DNA of 64,000 nucleotides from Phycomyces nitens (taxonomy: Eukaryota; Mucoromycota; Mucoromycetes; Mucorales; Phycomycetaceae): positions 6,076,001 through 6,140,000 of the forward strand of contig JAHRBC010000002.1 in NCBI GenBank assembly GCA_022702545.1, written 5' to 3'. The notes beneath the pieces are model-generated. The model was not told the origin of the DNA. It was given only the letters and a program-made list of their open reading frames with translations, and ran no database searches. Position numbers and translations under genes: made by a program. How positions within the stretch are numbered: position 1 is the stretch's first letter; each line of letters begins with the position of its first letter. This document shows, in pieces, positions 53,126 through 63,901 of this stretch.

Positions 53126-53335
53126 ATGGACCATCAGTGGGTATATTTCTCAGGGTCTACCTGGTCCGTCCTGGACAACGAGACCATTCGGGCCGTCGAT
53201 ATCCTTTGGGGATCAGCATCTTCGGGCTGGGTAAAGAGCCCTACATTTAGGAACGAGCAGGTGTATGTGAATGCAACCGAGCTCTGGTTAAGCTATGGAA
53301 GTCTCCAGTTTGTGCTTGCAAGACGCAACTTTTAA
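53126..53335 (+). CDS. Solo WWE-domain-like mini-protein 1
   Basis: A single exon gives 69 residues. W5, W13 and D25 (HQWVYFSGSTW, then AVDILW) follow the W-W-E spacing of WWE domains, and the end ELWLSY ... QFVLARR matches the last strand with its basic residues. WWE domains in other proteins bind (iso-)ADP-ribose units and occur with PARP or E3 ligase domains; here nothing else is attached. The protein aligns along its length with the next gene at 54071 (shared W, Y, G, W, LW, WV, YV, AR). The usual acid at the third position is Asp rather than Glu. The fold call is by eye. Confidence 0.65.
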   Translation: MDHQWVYFSGSTWSVLDNETIRAVDILWGSASSGWVKSPTFRNEQVYVNATELWLSYGSLQFVLARRNF

Positions 53336-54070
53336 ACAAATTCTTATTGTTATTTATTGTTATTTATTATTATTATTGTTATTATTATGCCATTCTATTT
53401 TTCTTGCAAAAAAAAAAAAAGCCAGCACACGATATGCAAATATTTTCATTTCTACTCTTCATGTAAATGCCTGTAATTATTATTAAAGAAAGAATCTATT
53501 GTTAAAGAAGAATAAACATCTTATGCCTATGATTTAGTTTTTTTGTTTTTTTTTAAAGCACCTTGTGTAATAATCAGTGCAGTTGCCTTGATTCATAAGC
53601 GTTTTTATACACACACACACATATACATACATATATAATGATTATCAGGGCTGGAAATATTCTGTTATCAGCATTATCAATTGTTATGACGATCCAAGCG
53701 TCAATTATCCATAACATCATGTATTAGTTCACCCTGAACGCATGTTTTCAAAATCATATATAACTTTGGTGAGCAAAAAATACTATATTTGTCCTATAAG
53801 GCTCCTCTTTCCATAATCTTTATATCCGATAATGCTTAATGCTTAATCCTGGATTGTAGAGACGTTAATTTCCATATTTGTCATTATAAAAGTCTAATTA
53901 TCAAATATAGATGAAGAAAAAAGGCTTGCAATTTTATACACGCGTATCTATTATGATTTGACTAGAGAACATCTTGAATTTAGTCTGTCAAGGCTTTTAA
54001 TTCTTGTATATATACGAGCCAAGAAAATGTCTATTGCATATTCTTTCCTCAATTTTTTTAAAAGAAACCA
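53336..54070. other. Spacer between the two WWE-like genes
   Basis: No gene is seen. TTA/TTG repeats follow the first gene (53341-53390) and a CA/TA microsatellite lies at 53611-53637. A tata-like motif (tatatatacg) lies near 54008, about 60 bases before the second ATG. Confidence 0.5.
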
Positions 54071-54295
54071 ATGTGTAAACCCTGGCTATACAATAATGGC
54101 GAAAAATGGTTTCCGCTTAACAGAGATCTACAAATCGCGATTGAACGTCTATGGGAAACACACTCTTCAGAATGGGTCCAGTCCAATCAATTTGGCAGAA
54201 TATATGTGGACATCAAACAGTTGACCATCAAGGCTGAAAATGCGTCCTATAAGATTGCTAGAGGATCCGGTCGAGACGTGGATAAAGAAGATTGA
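54071..54295 (+). CDS. Solo WWE-domain-like mini-protein 2
   Basis: A single exon gives 74 residues: W5, W13 and E25 (KPWLYNNGEKWFPLN, then AIERLW), then GRIYVDIKQLTIKAENASYK and IARGSGRD. This copy fits the WWE pattern better than its neighbour: N-G-x-x-W-x-P-L is the usual loop after the first tryptophan, and the I-E pair after it is typical. Same strand and 735 bases downstream of copy 1; the two look like an old tandem duplication. No other domain is fused. The GID4 ubiquitin-ligase subunit gene ends 430 bases further on, on the other strand; a functional link is not shown. Confidence 0.68.
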   Translation: MCKPWLYNNGEKWFPLNRDLQIAIERLWETHSSEWVQSNQFGRIYVDIKQLTIKAENASYKIARGSGRDVDKED

Positions 54296-54722
54296 AGGCT
54301 ATATATATATATATATATATGATATGATATGATATGATATGTAATTATTATATGGATTATATGCAAATCTCTTTAAACAACAATATTGTCAGTGTATGCT
54401 TCCTCTTCTTTATACAAATTATTATATGCCTATGCTTTGTATGTAAACGCGAATTAGTCACCACAATATGTACCCTATGGATAGTTTTTATTTCGCTGCT
54501 GTCGTGATTCAAAAAAATAAGAATAATAAGAATAATAATAATAAAAATAAAATAAAGTAAAATAAAGTAAAATAAATATATATATAAAAGTGTAAAGTAT
54601 ATCAATGCATATACATTCAAATCTGTATACTTGTACATCTTTAATGGTATACTTGAAATTAAAGAAAAAAAATATTCAATAGAATTAGACCAAGACATAT
54701 CGTTCTTGTGGGGGGGATATTA
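54296..54722. other. Intergenic, convergent 3' ends
   Basis: No gene is seen. TA and GATAT repeats (54300-54342) and AAT/AAAT runs (54518-54585) fill the stretch. Confidence 0.6.
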
Positions 54723-55736
54723 TCAACGAAGTTCAAAGCTACCAAAGCAGCGTTGTTCAACATAATCAAGCGACAGTTCTTGGAACCTTTTTTTTTAAAG
54801 AAGATGTATATATATAAGCATATTGTCGGTCGACTGATTATTCCTAGACTTACAATTCAGTGTGATGGCGAAAATAATAGAATCCAATAATCTTGTTGGT
54901 CGAACGCTGGTAGCATATATAATAGAATCCTGCAAAACTGGCACCGTCAATCGAGTGCACACGGTGGTCTGGGACAAGAAACTGTTCCTTCCACCGCATG
55001 TAAATAAAATCCTTGTTGGTTGGATCATAAACAAAGCCATCTCGATTGAATATGTTGAGGTAGGGTTTAAAGGAATCGAATTTCTCCTACAAACCAAACT
55101 GTTCAATAATCCTGACCGTCAACGGATCTCAAGCAAATTTACCCAGTGTCGAAGGTCGACTACTTGTTGTGTTTGCCATTTACGAGTAAGGAATGAATGC
55201 TTTGGACCAATGATCTCTCCTTCAAAATAGGTCTAGAATACGTTCAATACACCATCTGTTTTTTTTTTGACAAGTTCTCTTTAGACTGACCGTCAATTCA
55301 GGAAACTCTGTGGTGAGGCCCTTGATGTTCAGGTAGCCACTCAACATGCTTTCGTTTAGATCAACACGCTGTAATAATCAATAATTAAAGCAGGGCTATT
55401 CACGAATGTGATGCTTACTTTAATGTCAACCACTACTTCATAACTACTTGCTCCACATGTCTGGAGTCCCTTGAATTGGGACCCGGCATAGAGTGCGCCC
55501 AGACGGGAGTTCTGGATCCGTTTCTCAGATAGATCAACCCAGACGTCTTCTTCAGTGCGAGAATTCAATAGAGGAATCCGCCGTCGTCTCTTGGTCTTAT
55601 TCCAAATATTCTGTTCGTCTTGGTGAAATGGAATTGCCTGACGTTTTGGGTGTTTTGGGTGTGTACAGTTTTTGTCTTGGCAGGTAGAGCATTGGGGTTG
55701 TGTGTCCTGATCGAGAGTTGTAGATGGGATGGGCAT
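54723..55736 (-). CDS. GID4: GID4, substrate receptor of the GID/CTLH ubiquitin ligase
   Basis: Five exons: 55736-55419, 55368-55291, 55232-55143, 55086-54854 and 54786-54723, giving 260 residues in phase. Gid4 (Vid24) recognises Pro/N-degrons, in yeast those of gluconeogenic enzymes, and hands them to the GID E3. Family blocks are continuous across exons: ALYAGSQFKGLQ, SGYLNIKGLTTEFPELT, FEGEIIGPKHSFLTRKW, then the most conserved core YMRWKEQFLVPDH and IDGASFAGFYYICYQ. The C-terminus ends FELR after ELFQELSLDYVEQ. The N-terminus (about 85 residues) is Cys/Pro/basic and unconserved, and starts with MPIPSTTLDQ. It is convergent with the WWE-like genes and divergent from CENP-S. Confidence 0.95.
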
Positions 55737-56433
55737 TAGTAATAAAATAAAATAAAATAAAATAAAAAATTTAAAAAGGGCTGTATATTTTTATAAAGTA
55801 TGAATATATATAATATATATATATATCTTGTATATATAAAAGAAACCAAATTAAATAAGTATATGTATATATATATATTTAACACTCAATATTTCAAACA
55901 GCGTCACAAAAAAAATCAATAAAACAAAAAAAAAACAGTATACTACAGTTTTGGTACTATAAAAAGCGTGTTTGAAAATGCAAAACATTCAATGTCACGA
56001 GACCTTGTCATACTTTGTGGCTTACGACTTTTTATGCTCACAAAGTGTAAGGCAAGTAAGCATTAAAGTAGTGTAGCAAGTGCACAAACCACCTTTATTT
56101 TCAAAGAAAAAGGAAAAAAGAAGAGTAATAAGAATAAATATAATATTCAATATATTTAAAAAAACGGAATTTCAATATATAATATATATAATATATATAA
56201 TATATATAATATATATATCATCATCATATTATTATTATTATGATTATTATTATATATTATTTATATGTAGTTGCTAGAGCTATACATTCAATATGTATGG
56301 CTTTTATTTCTAAAAAAAAGTGTTTGGATTAAAAGATATAGTCACGAATTGTGATTATTATTGTTGTTATTATTATTATTGTCAAGCGATCTTCATTCAA
56401 CAAGAACATAGTATTCCAATTACTCGTATTAAT
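55737..56433. promoter_or_regulatory. Divergent promoter region between GID4 and CENP-S genes
   Basis: No gene is seen. AAAAT repeats (55741-55768), dense TA repeats (55803-55880, 56176-56215) and TTA runs dominate. Confidence 0.5.
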
Positions 56434-57029
56434 ATGGATCCCTTTTCAAATCAACCAACCGACATGCAAAAAAAGGCTCATTACGATGCAATGTGGTACT
56501 ATGTTGAGCAGATTGCAACCAGCCAAGGTAGTCTAGGCCAGCCATTGATTCATAGCATTGACCTTTATTATTTCAAGCCAGCAGCCTTGGCAAGACAGTA
56601 ACACCCGAGTTTGTCGCCTCTTTAGCTGATGTTGTCTGTAGACAGGCAGGTGAGTAGCGGATTCCGCACTAGCCAAGACTTAATCTTTTTTTTTTTTTTA
56701 AGAATCAATGGGTCTTGATCTCGAGGCATTTGCAAGGTAATTCTCTTTATCAGTCAGGATCTTGCTGATCATCTGAATAGGCACGCCAAACGCAGCACGA
56801 TATCGATTGACGATGTAAAGGTAGACAATGGAATCTCTAGTGTCGAGTAATAATCCTAACCATCCCCAAGTTGTGTGCCCGTCGTAATACTGGACTTGTA
56901 AGAATATATTTGTCAATTAGAAGAAGAAGAAAAGGTGGCTAATGTTCATTCTAGTATGATCTTGTATCTGAAAAGGCAGACCAGATTGCACGTCAATCAA
57001 AGAAGAAGAGACGTGGTATTGACGATTAG
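56434..57029 (+). CDS. MHF1: CENP-S / MHF1 histone-fold protein
   Basis: Six short exons: 56434-56527, 56578-56649, 56703-56736, 56781-56820, 56871-56897 and 56955-57029, giving 113 residues in phase. CENP-S pairs with CENP-X (MHF2) at kinetochores and at stalled forks with FANCM. The histone fold reads HYDAMWYYVEQIATSQ, then KTVTPEFVASLADVVCRQ, then GLDLEAFARHAKRSTISIDD, followed by KLCARRN. FARHAKR-T-I--DDVK is the family hallmark. The end is basic (ARQSKKKRRGIDD). No single frame shows this gene; it emerges only after splicing exons of 27 to 94 bases. Confidence 0.9.
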
Positions 57030-57109
57030 ATTTAACAATTAAGCATCAAGGGCGGAGAAGATTGGTCATTATTTTATATTATATTTGGGCTTTAAAAATA
57101 AAATATATA

Positions 57110-57574
57110 ATTTATAGTATATCTGGTGTTTAATTTCTATTATAATTACAGGTTACAATATGTAAAATGTCTTTAAATGGTAGTCATTGAATACAAAAAT
57201 CTCGTTCCCCAGTAATCACCAGAATAAAATAAAATAATAATTCAAAGGCTATATTTTGTTACTGGCCAAAAAACTTATTGTCAGTAGCTATATAGTAAGA
57301 ACGCTTGTATCTAATTGGTGCCTATTTATTCTACATACAGTTTTATGATTAATTTGATAAAGCTACCTAGCTTGAATCTGACAATTTTGCCAAGATATTT
57401 TAAAAAAAAATTAGTGCGTAGTTCTGGCTGTTGTGTAGGAACCTCGAGCAGAAAGAAAGCAATTCGCTTGGATGCCCAAATCGATTTCCTTGTTGGCTTC
57501 CAAGTCATTGACACATTAATGGCAACATCATCCGATCCGTGTCGGCATTATGCGTATACGATTCCATTTTACAG
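57110..57574 (+). repeat. Dispersed repeat family A, copy 1
   Basis: The stretch is homologous to 61369-61828 in the same orientation. It starts aatttatagtatatctggt and ends attccattttacag. Long identical blocks include gtaaaatgtctttaaatggt and gtcattgaatacaaaaatct. This copy keeps about 80 bases near 57405-57500 that are missing from copy 2. Confidence 0.9.
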
Positions 57575-58168
57575 TAAAGAATATAACACTTGACTTCTTT
57601 ATTATATATATATATATATTGTTTGGTCAATGGCAGGCAAGAATAACCTTGTTTCGAAATAAATGGAAATGGAATGCAGCAAATGCCAGAATATTTTCAT
57701 AGTTTGCTTGATGTGGCAACCTCAGATTGTATGCCTTTCACATTTGCCTCTCATTGACAAAGTAAAGTATATATATATTATTATTATTTAGTTGTGGATG
57801 GTTAAATGATGACTCATTGTCTTCATTAGAAAATGCATTCTAAAGTTGATCATTTCTGTCTTTTGGAACCTCTCCTTTGGTTCTTTTTTCTTTTTTCAGT
57901 AATTGGCAATACTTTGTGGATCAGTTAACATTCTGTGGTAATCAATTATCATGTTATGGAAAGTAATCTTTCTTTATCCTGAAAAGACATGTGCAGTTCT
58001 TATGGACCATGTGTTTATACAGTCATGATTGTTAGCAGGTGTGGTGGGTAAGTTTTGCTAGTTTCATTATCAGTTTCTGTTTCATTTTCCTTTTTGATTT
58101 TGAGGTTTTATCTTGTTCAAAAAATATTATAGAAACCCTTTTTGCCAACTTTTTTCAAGCATGACACA

Positions 58169-58270
58169 GTCGCTTTTTAGCAGAGGGTCGCTTTTTAGCA
58201 GAGACTCGCTTTTTTTTCCAGAGACTCGCTTTTTTAGCAGAAAGTCAGTTTTTTAGCAGAGACAGCTTTT
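58169..58270. repeat. Tandem repeat of about 18-20 bp, 5 copies
   Basis: Variant units of the form g/ctcgctttttagcagaga repeat five times and end in cagctttt. Confidence 0.85.
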
Positions 58271-59007
58271 CCTGGACTCTAGGCGCCTTGCTAGACAACT
58301 TGCTGGTTTATTCGATTGTCCACGAGTGTAGCTTGTGGTAAAACCGCCTTTCAATATTATTACAATTTGGCCTAACAAAAGCTAGGTCACAAAATCCACT
58401 CTAGTAGATTCAAGCCACACTAGTATCTAAAGCCCTATTAACAGCCAGTCTGGTATTTATACACAAATCCTACAACAGACAAAATTTTAGTTTCTCTTTT
58501 ACTTTGAAAATAAATATCAAGTAAAATTGACTTATCGTGTTTTAGTAATTTTGCTACACAGCTCATTACTTGTCACTTTGGTCTCTCACAAACCTGGATG
58601 AACAAAACATTGAGTCTCGGAATCCTTTAAGCAATAAGCATCTTTCAGTCTTTAACCAGTTTTATGTGGTTTATGTTGCCTCGAATAAAATTTTGAGTTT
58701 TATTATTAAGCCAAACTATATCAACAGAATGTGCATAACTGCCTGCTTGAGTTTATTGACAGAACATCTACTGTCTCTGCCAGAAATCATCACAAAGGAC
58801 ACATCAAGGTGCTTCACATTCTTATTTACACTTTATTTCTACATATATTGGAGTATAATAATAATAATAATAATACGTTGTTTTAGGACAATGATGATTA
58901 ATTGTCCAGAGAATCATCTTTATATTACAAACTGCAAGCATTGGCGAAATGCAAAATGTTAATTACAAGAACAATACATTGATTTGTTCTTTTAATGACT
59001 GATTGGC

Positions 59008-59350
59008 GTGGTGATCCAGCCATATTAATGTATATTTTACATATCCATAAGCCATTAGTGCATAATATCCAAGAGCTAATAAGGTACGGTAGACAAAGTA
59101 TAGCAACACATCAGAACAATTGTAAAATTGGCGTTGAGCTCAGAAGTTTATTCCATCTAATATCTTAATGTGGTGAAAGACTACATATATCAGAAAGTCC
59201 AAGATGTTGTATAGCAGCAGATTGCAAAAGTATATAAAGAGTGGCATATTTTGTATCTTAATAAAGACAAGCTTATATACAGTCTCAAAGTACTCACTTA
59301 CTGTCTATATCTCCATTACTATTTTTTATTGTTTTAATTACCCAAAAACA
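59008..59350 (+). repeat. Dispersed repeat family B, copy 2
   Basis: The stretch matches 39178-39520 along its length, including the tatataaagagtggca block and cttatatacagtctcaaagt. Divergence is modest, so the copies are not ancient. The sequence after 59350 differs between loci. Confidence 0.8.
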
Positions 59351-59484
59351 CAACAATTGAATGAGGATAATGATGATGTAGAGCATAAATAGAAAAAGGT
59401 AGAGGGCAAAAATAGCATTGAAGATATTGAACGAGGTAAACTAATGCTACTAACATTCAATCATATAATGCTTTGGTGATATCT

Positions 59485-61130
59485 TCATTTTTTTTTGTCA
59501 TTGCCTCTTTTGTTGGAGATGACATTTGACAAATCCGTTAACTGACTGTTCAGTAACTTGTTGTCAATAATGGTGATTTGGTCTTGATCTTTAAACAGTG
59601 AGTGAATTTTGCTCAATATGTTATCAACATAGGAGTCCTTTTTTGCCTTGGCAATCAGTTTCAGCAATGTCTTCAATTTCAAGACAGCGTTTTCCCCATC
59701 TTTGATGACTTGTGTTGCGATTTCCCTAAAAAGCAAGGATCCAACCTTTTCTTGAGATATAGATGGCTGATTTGACTCTTGGTCTGACAGTGTCCAGATT
59801 GTCAAAGGTTGGAATTCCAACTTCGAAGCAATCATTGAAACAGACCGGCACATGGTGTAAGTCGACAGGCGACTAAATTTGCTCCTCACCTGTCTCAGCA
59901 AGTGCAAAAAAGGCATTGGCTGGGAACGGGAAAGTTCTGGACTTGACAGCCTGGACTAGCAAGCATCGATGGAGCTAACATTGAGAAATACCATGGTGTT
60001 TTTTGATGGTGTAAAGTGGGTAGTTGTTGGCCCAAGATTAACAGAGATAATGTCGAGACGAAGGCTAGAGGTGACAAGTAAATTGCATATCCGTGAACCG
60101 ATAGTCAATTTGAGACCACCAGGAGTTGACAGTTGATATATTCGAAGAAAGCCGTATTTAGTGGGTTTGGAATGAAATGATGTCTCAATTCCAAATAGCC
60201 TCCGTTCGTGATGTGCATCGAGCAGTGTGTCCCGACAATACGGTTCCACAGCGTTGATAATAATAGCTGTTGGGCCTTCGATAAGGATCGCACCTGCTAA
60301 CAGTTTTGATGTGCAGTACTGCATTTGTGGATATTCCAGCCAGTCCCGGTTAAGCAAATCAACCATTTCATTAGTTATTTCCTCGTGCAGGGTTCCCGTC
60401 AGTTTTTTCAAAGATTTACTAACGAGAGAGAAAACCAGTTAATATTCACTTCAATGTCAAATATATACATATTGGCTACCTTGTGGTTTTCAAATGTCGG
60501 ATAAAGTGAGAAGTATCGATTTCCATAACCTCTTTTGAAGAGTGATTATTATCGTTGATGGGGCTGCACCATGTACCTTTCGTTTGGTTTTTTGATAATA
60601 ATAATATGGAAGCAATTGATGAAGATGTCAACATCCCGTATTGCATATTGTCATGATTATATACAACGGGGACCCATCGACCAAACTTGGCCAGCATCAT
60701 CTTATCCTCTTGGGTCGCTTTATCTGCAGTGTCCAGATTGTCAAAGGTTGGAATTCCAACTTTGAAGCAATCTTTGAAACCGACCGGCACATGGTGTAAG
60801 TCGACAGACAACTAAATTTGCTCTTCACTTGTCTCAGCAAGTACAAAAAAAGGCATTTTCTGGGAACGGGAAAGTTCCGGACTTGACAGCTTGGACTTGC
60901 AAGCATCGATGGAGCTAACATTGAGAAATAACATGGTGTTTTTCGATGGCGTAAAGTGGGTAGTGGATGCCCCGAGATTGACAGAGATGGTGTCGAGACA
61001 AAGGGTGGAGGTGACAAGGAAGTTACATGTCCGTGAACTCATAGCCAATTCGAGGGATACCGTTAAACCAACACAACGTAAATCAAACCACGGACTATAT
61101 GAGTTGCCAAGAATAGTGTAAGGCACAAGT
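59485..61130 (-). pseudogene. Unknown gene with internal tandem duplication and shared in-frame TAG
   Basis: The upstream unit (61126-60480) reads LGASTTHFTPSKNTMLFLNV, SRSQKMPFFVLAETSEEQI, a TAG at 60814-60812, then LSVDLHHVPVGFKDCFKVGI, MLAKFGRWVPVVYNHDNMQY and HFIRHLKTT. A phase-correct intron (60479-60419; GTAGCC ... GTTAG) joins it to KSLKKLTGTLHEEITNEMVD, EGPTAIIINAVEPYC and the second unit (about 60100-59790), which repeats LVTSSLRLDIISVNLGPTTT and DLHHVPVCFNDCFEVGIPTF. Unit 2 has the same TAG (59875-59873), a further TAG after SSIDAC, and a one-base loss in a T run. It ends in a helical tail (DKKK-stop at 59485). I do not recognise the family. The gene is probably dead. Confidence 0.55.
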
Positions 61131-62192
61131 CAGCACATAATATAAGCTTCATTTACTTTTTTCATATCCGGAAACCAAAGCAAGAAAGGTATGGTTGGCA
61201 TGAGCAGTAATTCATGTTTGACACCGTTTTTAAAAGTATTATTTTTGACATTTCGGTAATGTGAAGAGTAGATTAGAATCGATTGTTGCCAGTTTGTTCA
61301 AGCTTTATGAATTGATTAATGCGTAATCTCGTGACTCGTTTTTCCATGTGTCAATTTACTGATACCGCAATTTATAGTATATCTGGTATTTAATTTCTAT
61401 TATAATCACAGGTTACAGTATGTAAAATGTCTTTAAATGGTAGTCATTGAATACAAAAATCTCGTTCCCCGGTAATCACCAGAAAAATACAAATACAAAT
61501 ACAAATGCAAATGCAAATGATTATACACAATACATGTTTATTGTAAAGGCCTATGGGATTTGGCAATAAAATAATAATTCAAAGGCTATGTTTTGTTTCT
61601 GGCCAAAAAAACTTATTGTCAATAGCTATATGGTAAGGACGCTTGTATCTAATTAGTGCCTATTTATTCTAGATACAGTTTTGTGATTAATTTGATAAAG
61701 CTACCTAGCTTGAATTTGACAATTTTGCCAAGACATTTACGAAACCTTGTTAGCTTCCAAGTCATTGAAACATTGATAACATTATCCGATCCGTACCGTC
61801 ATTACGCGTATACAATTCCATTTTACAGCATTAGAAAGAACGAGTTTAAATGCAATGTACTAATAATCTGTCTAGGACCAAAAGAAGAAGAAAAAAGCTC
61901 CTAGAGCAAGTATTTAACAAAGATACTCTGGAGATAGGGTTGTGCCATAGGTACATAAATGCGTTCTAGTCACTATTGCTTGATAATACAGACATTGGTG
62001 TGCTATTTTGCTGTTTAGTACCAGCATGTTCCCATTTATAAATTTAAATATATCTGTAATAATCGGCACATGTATTTCATAAGACAAGCGTCACCAGTAA
62101 GTCTGCAAATCTCAAATACAAGTCATACTCTTTATATATATATATATTACAAATATTATACTAATCTCCAACATGGTCTTTCAAAAACAAAA
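61131..62192. other. Repeat-bearing flank
   Basis: The part to about 61340 is decayed upstream sequence of the preceding gene (matching 49 kb). Then follows dispersed repeat family A, copy 2. No gene is seen. Confidence 0.5.
61369..61828 (+). repeat. Dispersed repeat family A, copy 2
   Basis: The stretch matches 57110-57574. Differences include an inserted tract of about 70 bases with acaaat/gcaaat repeats (61484-61570) and a deletion of about 80 bases near 61740. Confidence 0.9.
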
Positions 62193-62660
62193 ATGTCTAC
62201 CTTTGACATTACTGCCAGCCATGATAATCGCATCATTCCGGAAGACCTGGAACTTATTGAATTTCTAGAGTTTTCAACTAAAGCTGAATTTACAAATTGG
62301 TTCAATCGAGTAGCCCAAGAGCATGCTAATTGGCTGCTTCAAAGAAAAAATATATTTATAAGCACAAGGCAGCAAATGTTGGACTTGCTGGCCAATAATC
62401 TACGGGAACCTTTGAAGATGTCAACTAGAGTATACTTGTGTAATAAGTCTGGGAATCCTCCAAAAAAGAAAACGGATAAGAATGACCAAATCAATCAAGA
62501 TTTGCTGTCCAACAATACAATTCTTGTAAAAGTGACAACAACCCCAAGCATGATATCTCTATAACTAAAGATATCAGTGCTTCAAGATTACCTAAAAGTG
62601 AAAGGATAAGTTGAACCCTGGCTCATAAATAACATCCTTGGGATGAGTAAAGGCAATAAA
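62193..62660 (+). pseudogene. Decayed FAR1-like / MULE-type transposon fragment
   Basis: A frame from the ATG at 62193 gives 123 residues to the TAA at 62564: EFSTKAEFTNWFNRVAQEH and then STRVYLCNKSGNPPKKKTDK. The R-x-Y-x-C-N-x-S-G step after a W-F helix resembles the start of FAR1-type zinc-binding domains of Mutator-like transposases. After a frameshift near 62540 another frame continues (KDISASRLPKSERI, then HPWDE). No catalytic core follows. Possibly the first exon of a longer element that was lost. Confidence 0.4.
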
Positions 62661-63901
62661 AAATGATGATGATGATGCATTGATTATATACATATATAGC
62701 ATGCAAATCATTCAGCATATTACCTGGGAAAAGATAAATATCGTTTGAAGCCCAGTCACCTGCACAAAAAAAATGATTACCTGTCTATTTCTTCATTTAG
62801 ACCACAAGAGAATTCCTATTCTCGTGTAATGACCATATTTAGCAAGATAACTTATTGAATGTAAAGAGGATTATGATTGACTAATGTTTTACTTGAATAG
62901 CATCAATCAGCACATATTTTAGAAAGGCTGAGACCCTTTTGTGCCATTGGGATATAGAGTGTGCAAATATTCATACAAGCAATCTAATTGAGACCAATGT
63001 AAATTAAAGACTTGATTGTCTTGGCCTAGAATATTTCAGTGTCAACAGACTGTTTTTTTTTTTTAAAAAAAAAGAGTTGACATGAAAACTCTGTATGAAT
63101 TCTACATAGATCTGAAACGTCAGAAAGGGGGTATGTACTAAGGTATGGTATTACGGTTACCATGACAAAGATGAATGGTAATGTTGACCTATAAATCACT
63201 CTATCAAATACTATCAATCTCCCCCCCCCCCCCCCCAAAAAAAAAAAAAAGGAAGGCTTTCTGCAAAACTGTGTCAAACTTTGCAAGCATATACTTTTCA
63301 TCAATTGAGTATCGGGCAATCTTTTCTTTAAACCTGTTCATGAAACATCAAAGTAAACCCGCCAATTGGCCAGTCTCTTGTGTGCAAAAAAAAAGATCTG
63401 CAATATAATGCAAAGATGTATTTTGGCTTTTTATTCAAACAAAAAAAGGTACAAGAATGATCCCAAATACTTTCAAAACAATATACATAATAGACCACGC
63501 TAAAGAAACATGGGAATTCTTACCAGCCACATCCATCTAGACATATAATTATCTTTCTATTTTAGCAATTGTATTATAAATAATTCATTTTTTTTATATA
63601 TATTATCTCGAGTTCATTTCAATTCCGAATGTGACTTTCAAAGATTGCAGATTTTATGGCACTTTATTACGCTAAATTCTACAAGTTTTTTACTGTAATC
63701 TCCATTGTCACATTTGGACTTCTCCTTGAATATTCTATAGATCTAATAAACACGTTTTCTCCTTGGGATTGGGGGCCTATTTACAGATTTAATTGAAGAA
63801 TTCAAGAGCTAATTTGTTGCCATGTCAACTCACATCATTTAATATGAATTTATATTCTGATTATTAGTATTTGTTGGCATGGTAACATTCATTCCAATCA
63901 T
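62661..63901. other. Gene-free right flank
   Basis: No gene is seen. A homopolymer pair stands out at 63221-63251 (a run of about 17 C followed by about 15 A). ATG repeats occur at 62661-62677. Confidence 0.5.

Larger units (their letters stand above)
57030..59484. other. Repeat-rich gene-free region
   Basis: The stretch contains dispersed repeat family A (57110-57574), a tandem repeat (58169-58270) and dispersed repeat family B (59008-59350). A plus-strand frame at about 58570-58960 (NKHLSVFNQFYVVYVASNKI) has weak coding character and a possible intron but no motif, so it is not called. Confidence 0.5.

Noticed and set aside
54862..55230. A 122-codon plus-strand frame opposite GID4
   Set aside because: It is fully antisense to GID4 exons 3 and 4, which carry conserved family motifs. 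The plus frame has no motif of its own.
54071..55736. A functional WWE-GID4 ubiquitin module
   Set aside because: The only evidence is adjacency on opposite strands; fungal neighbours are usually unrelated, so I did not claim a system.
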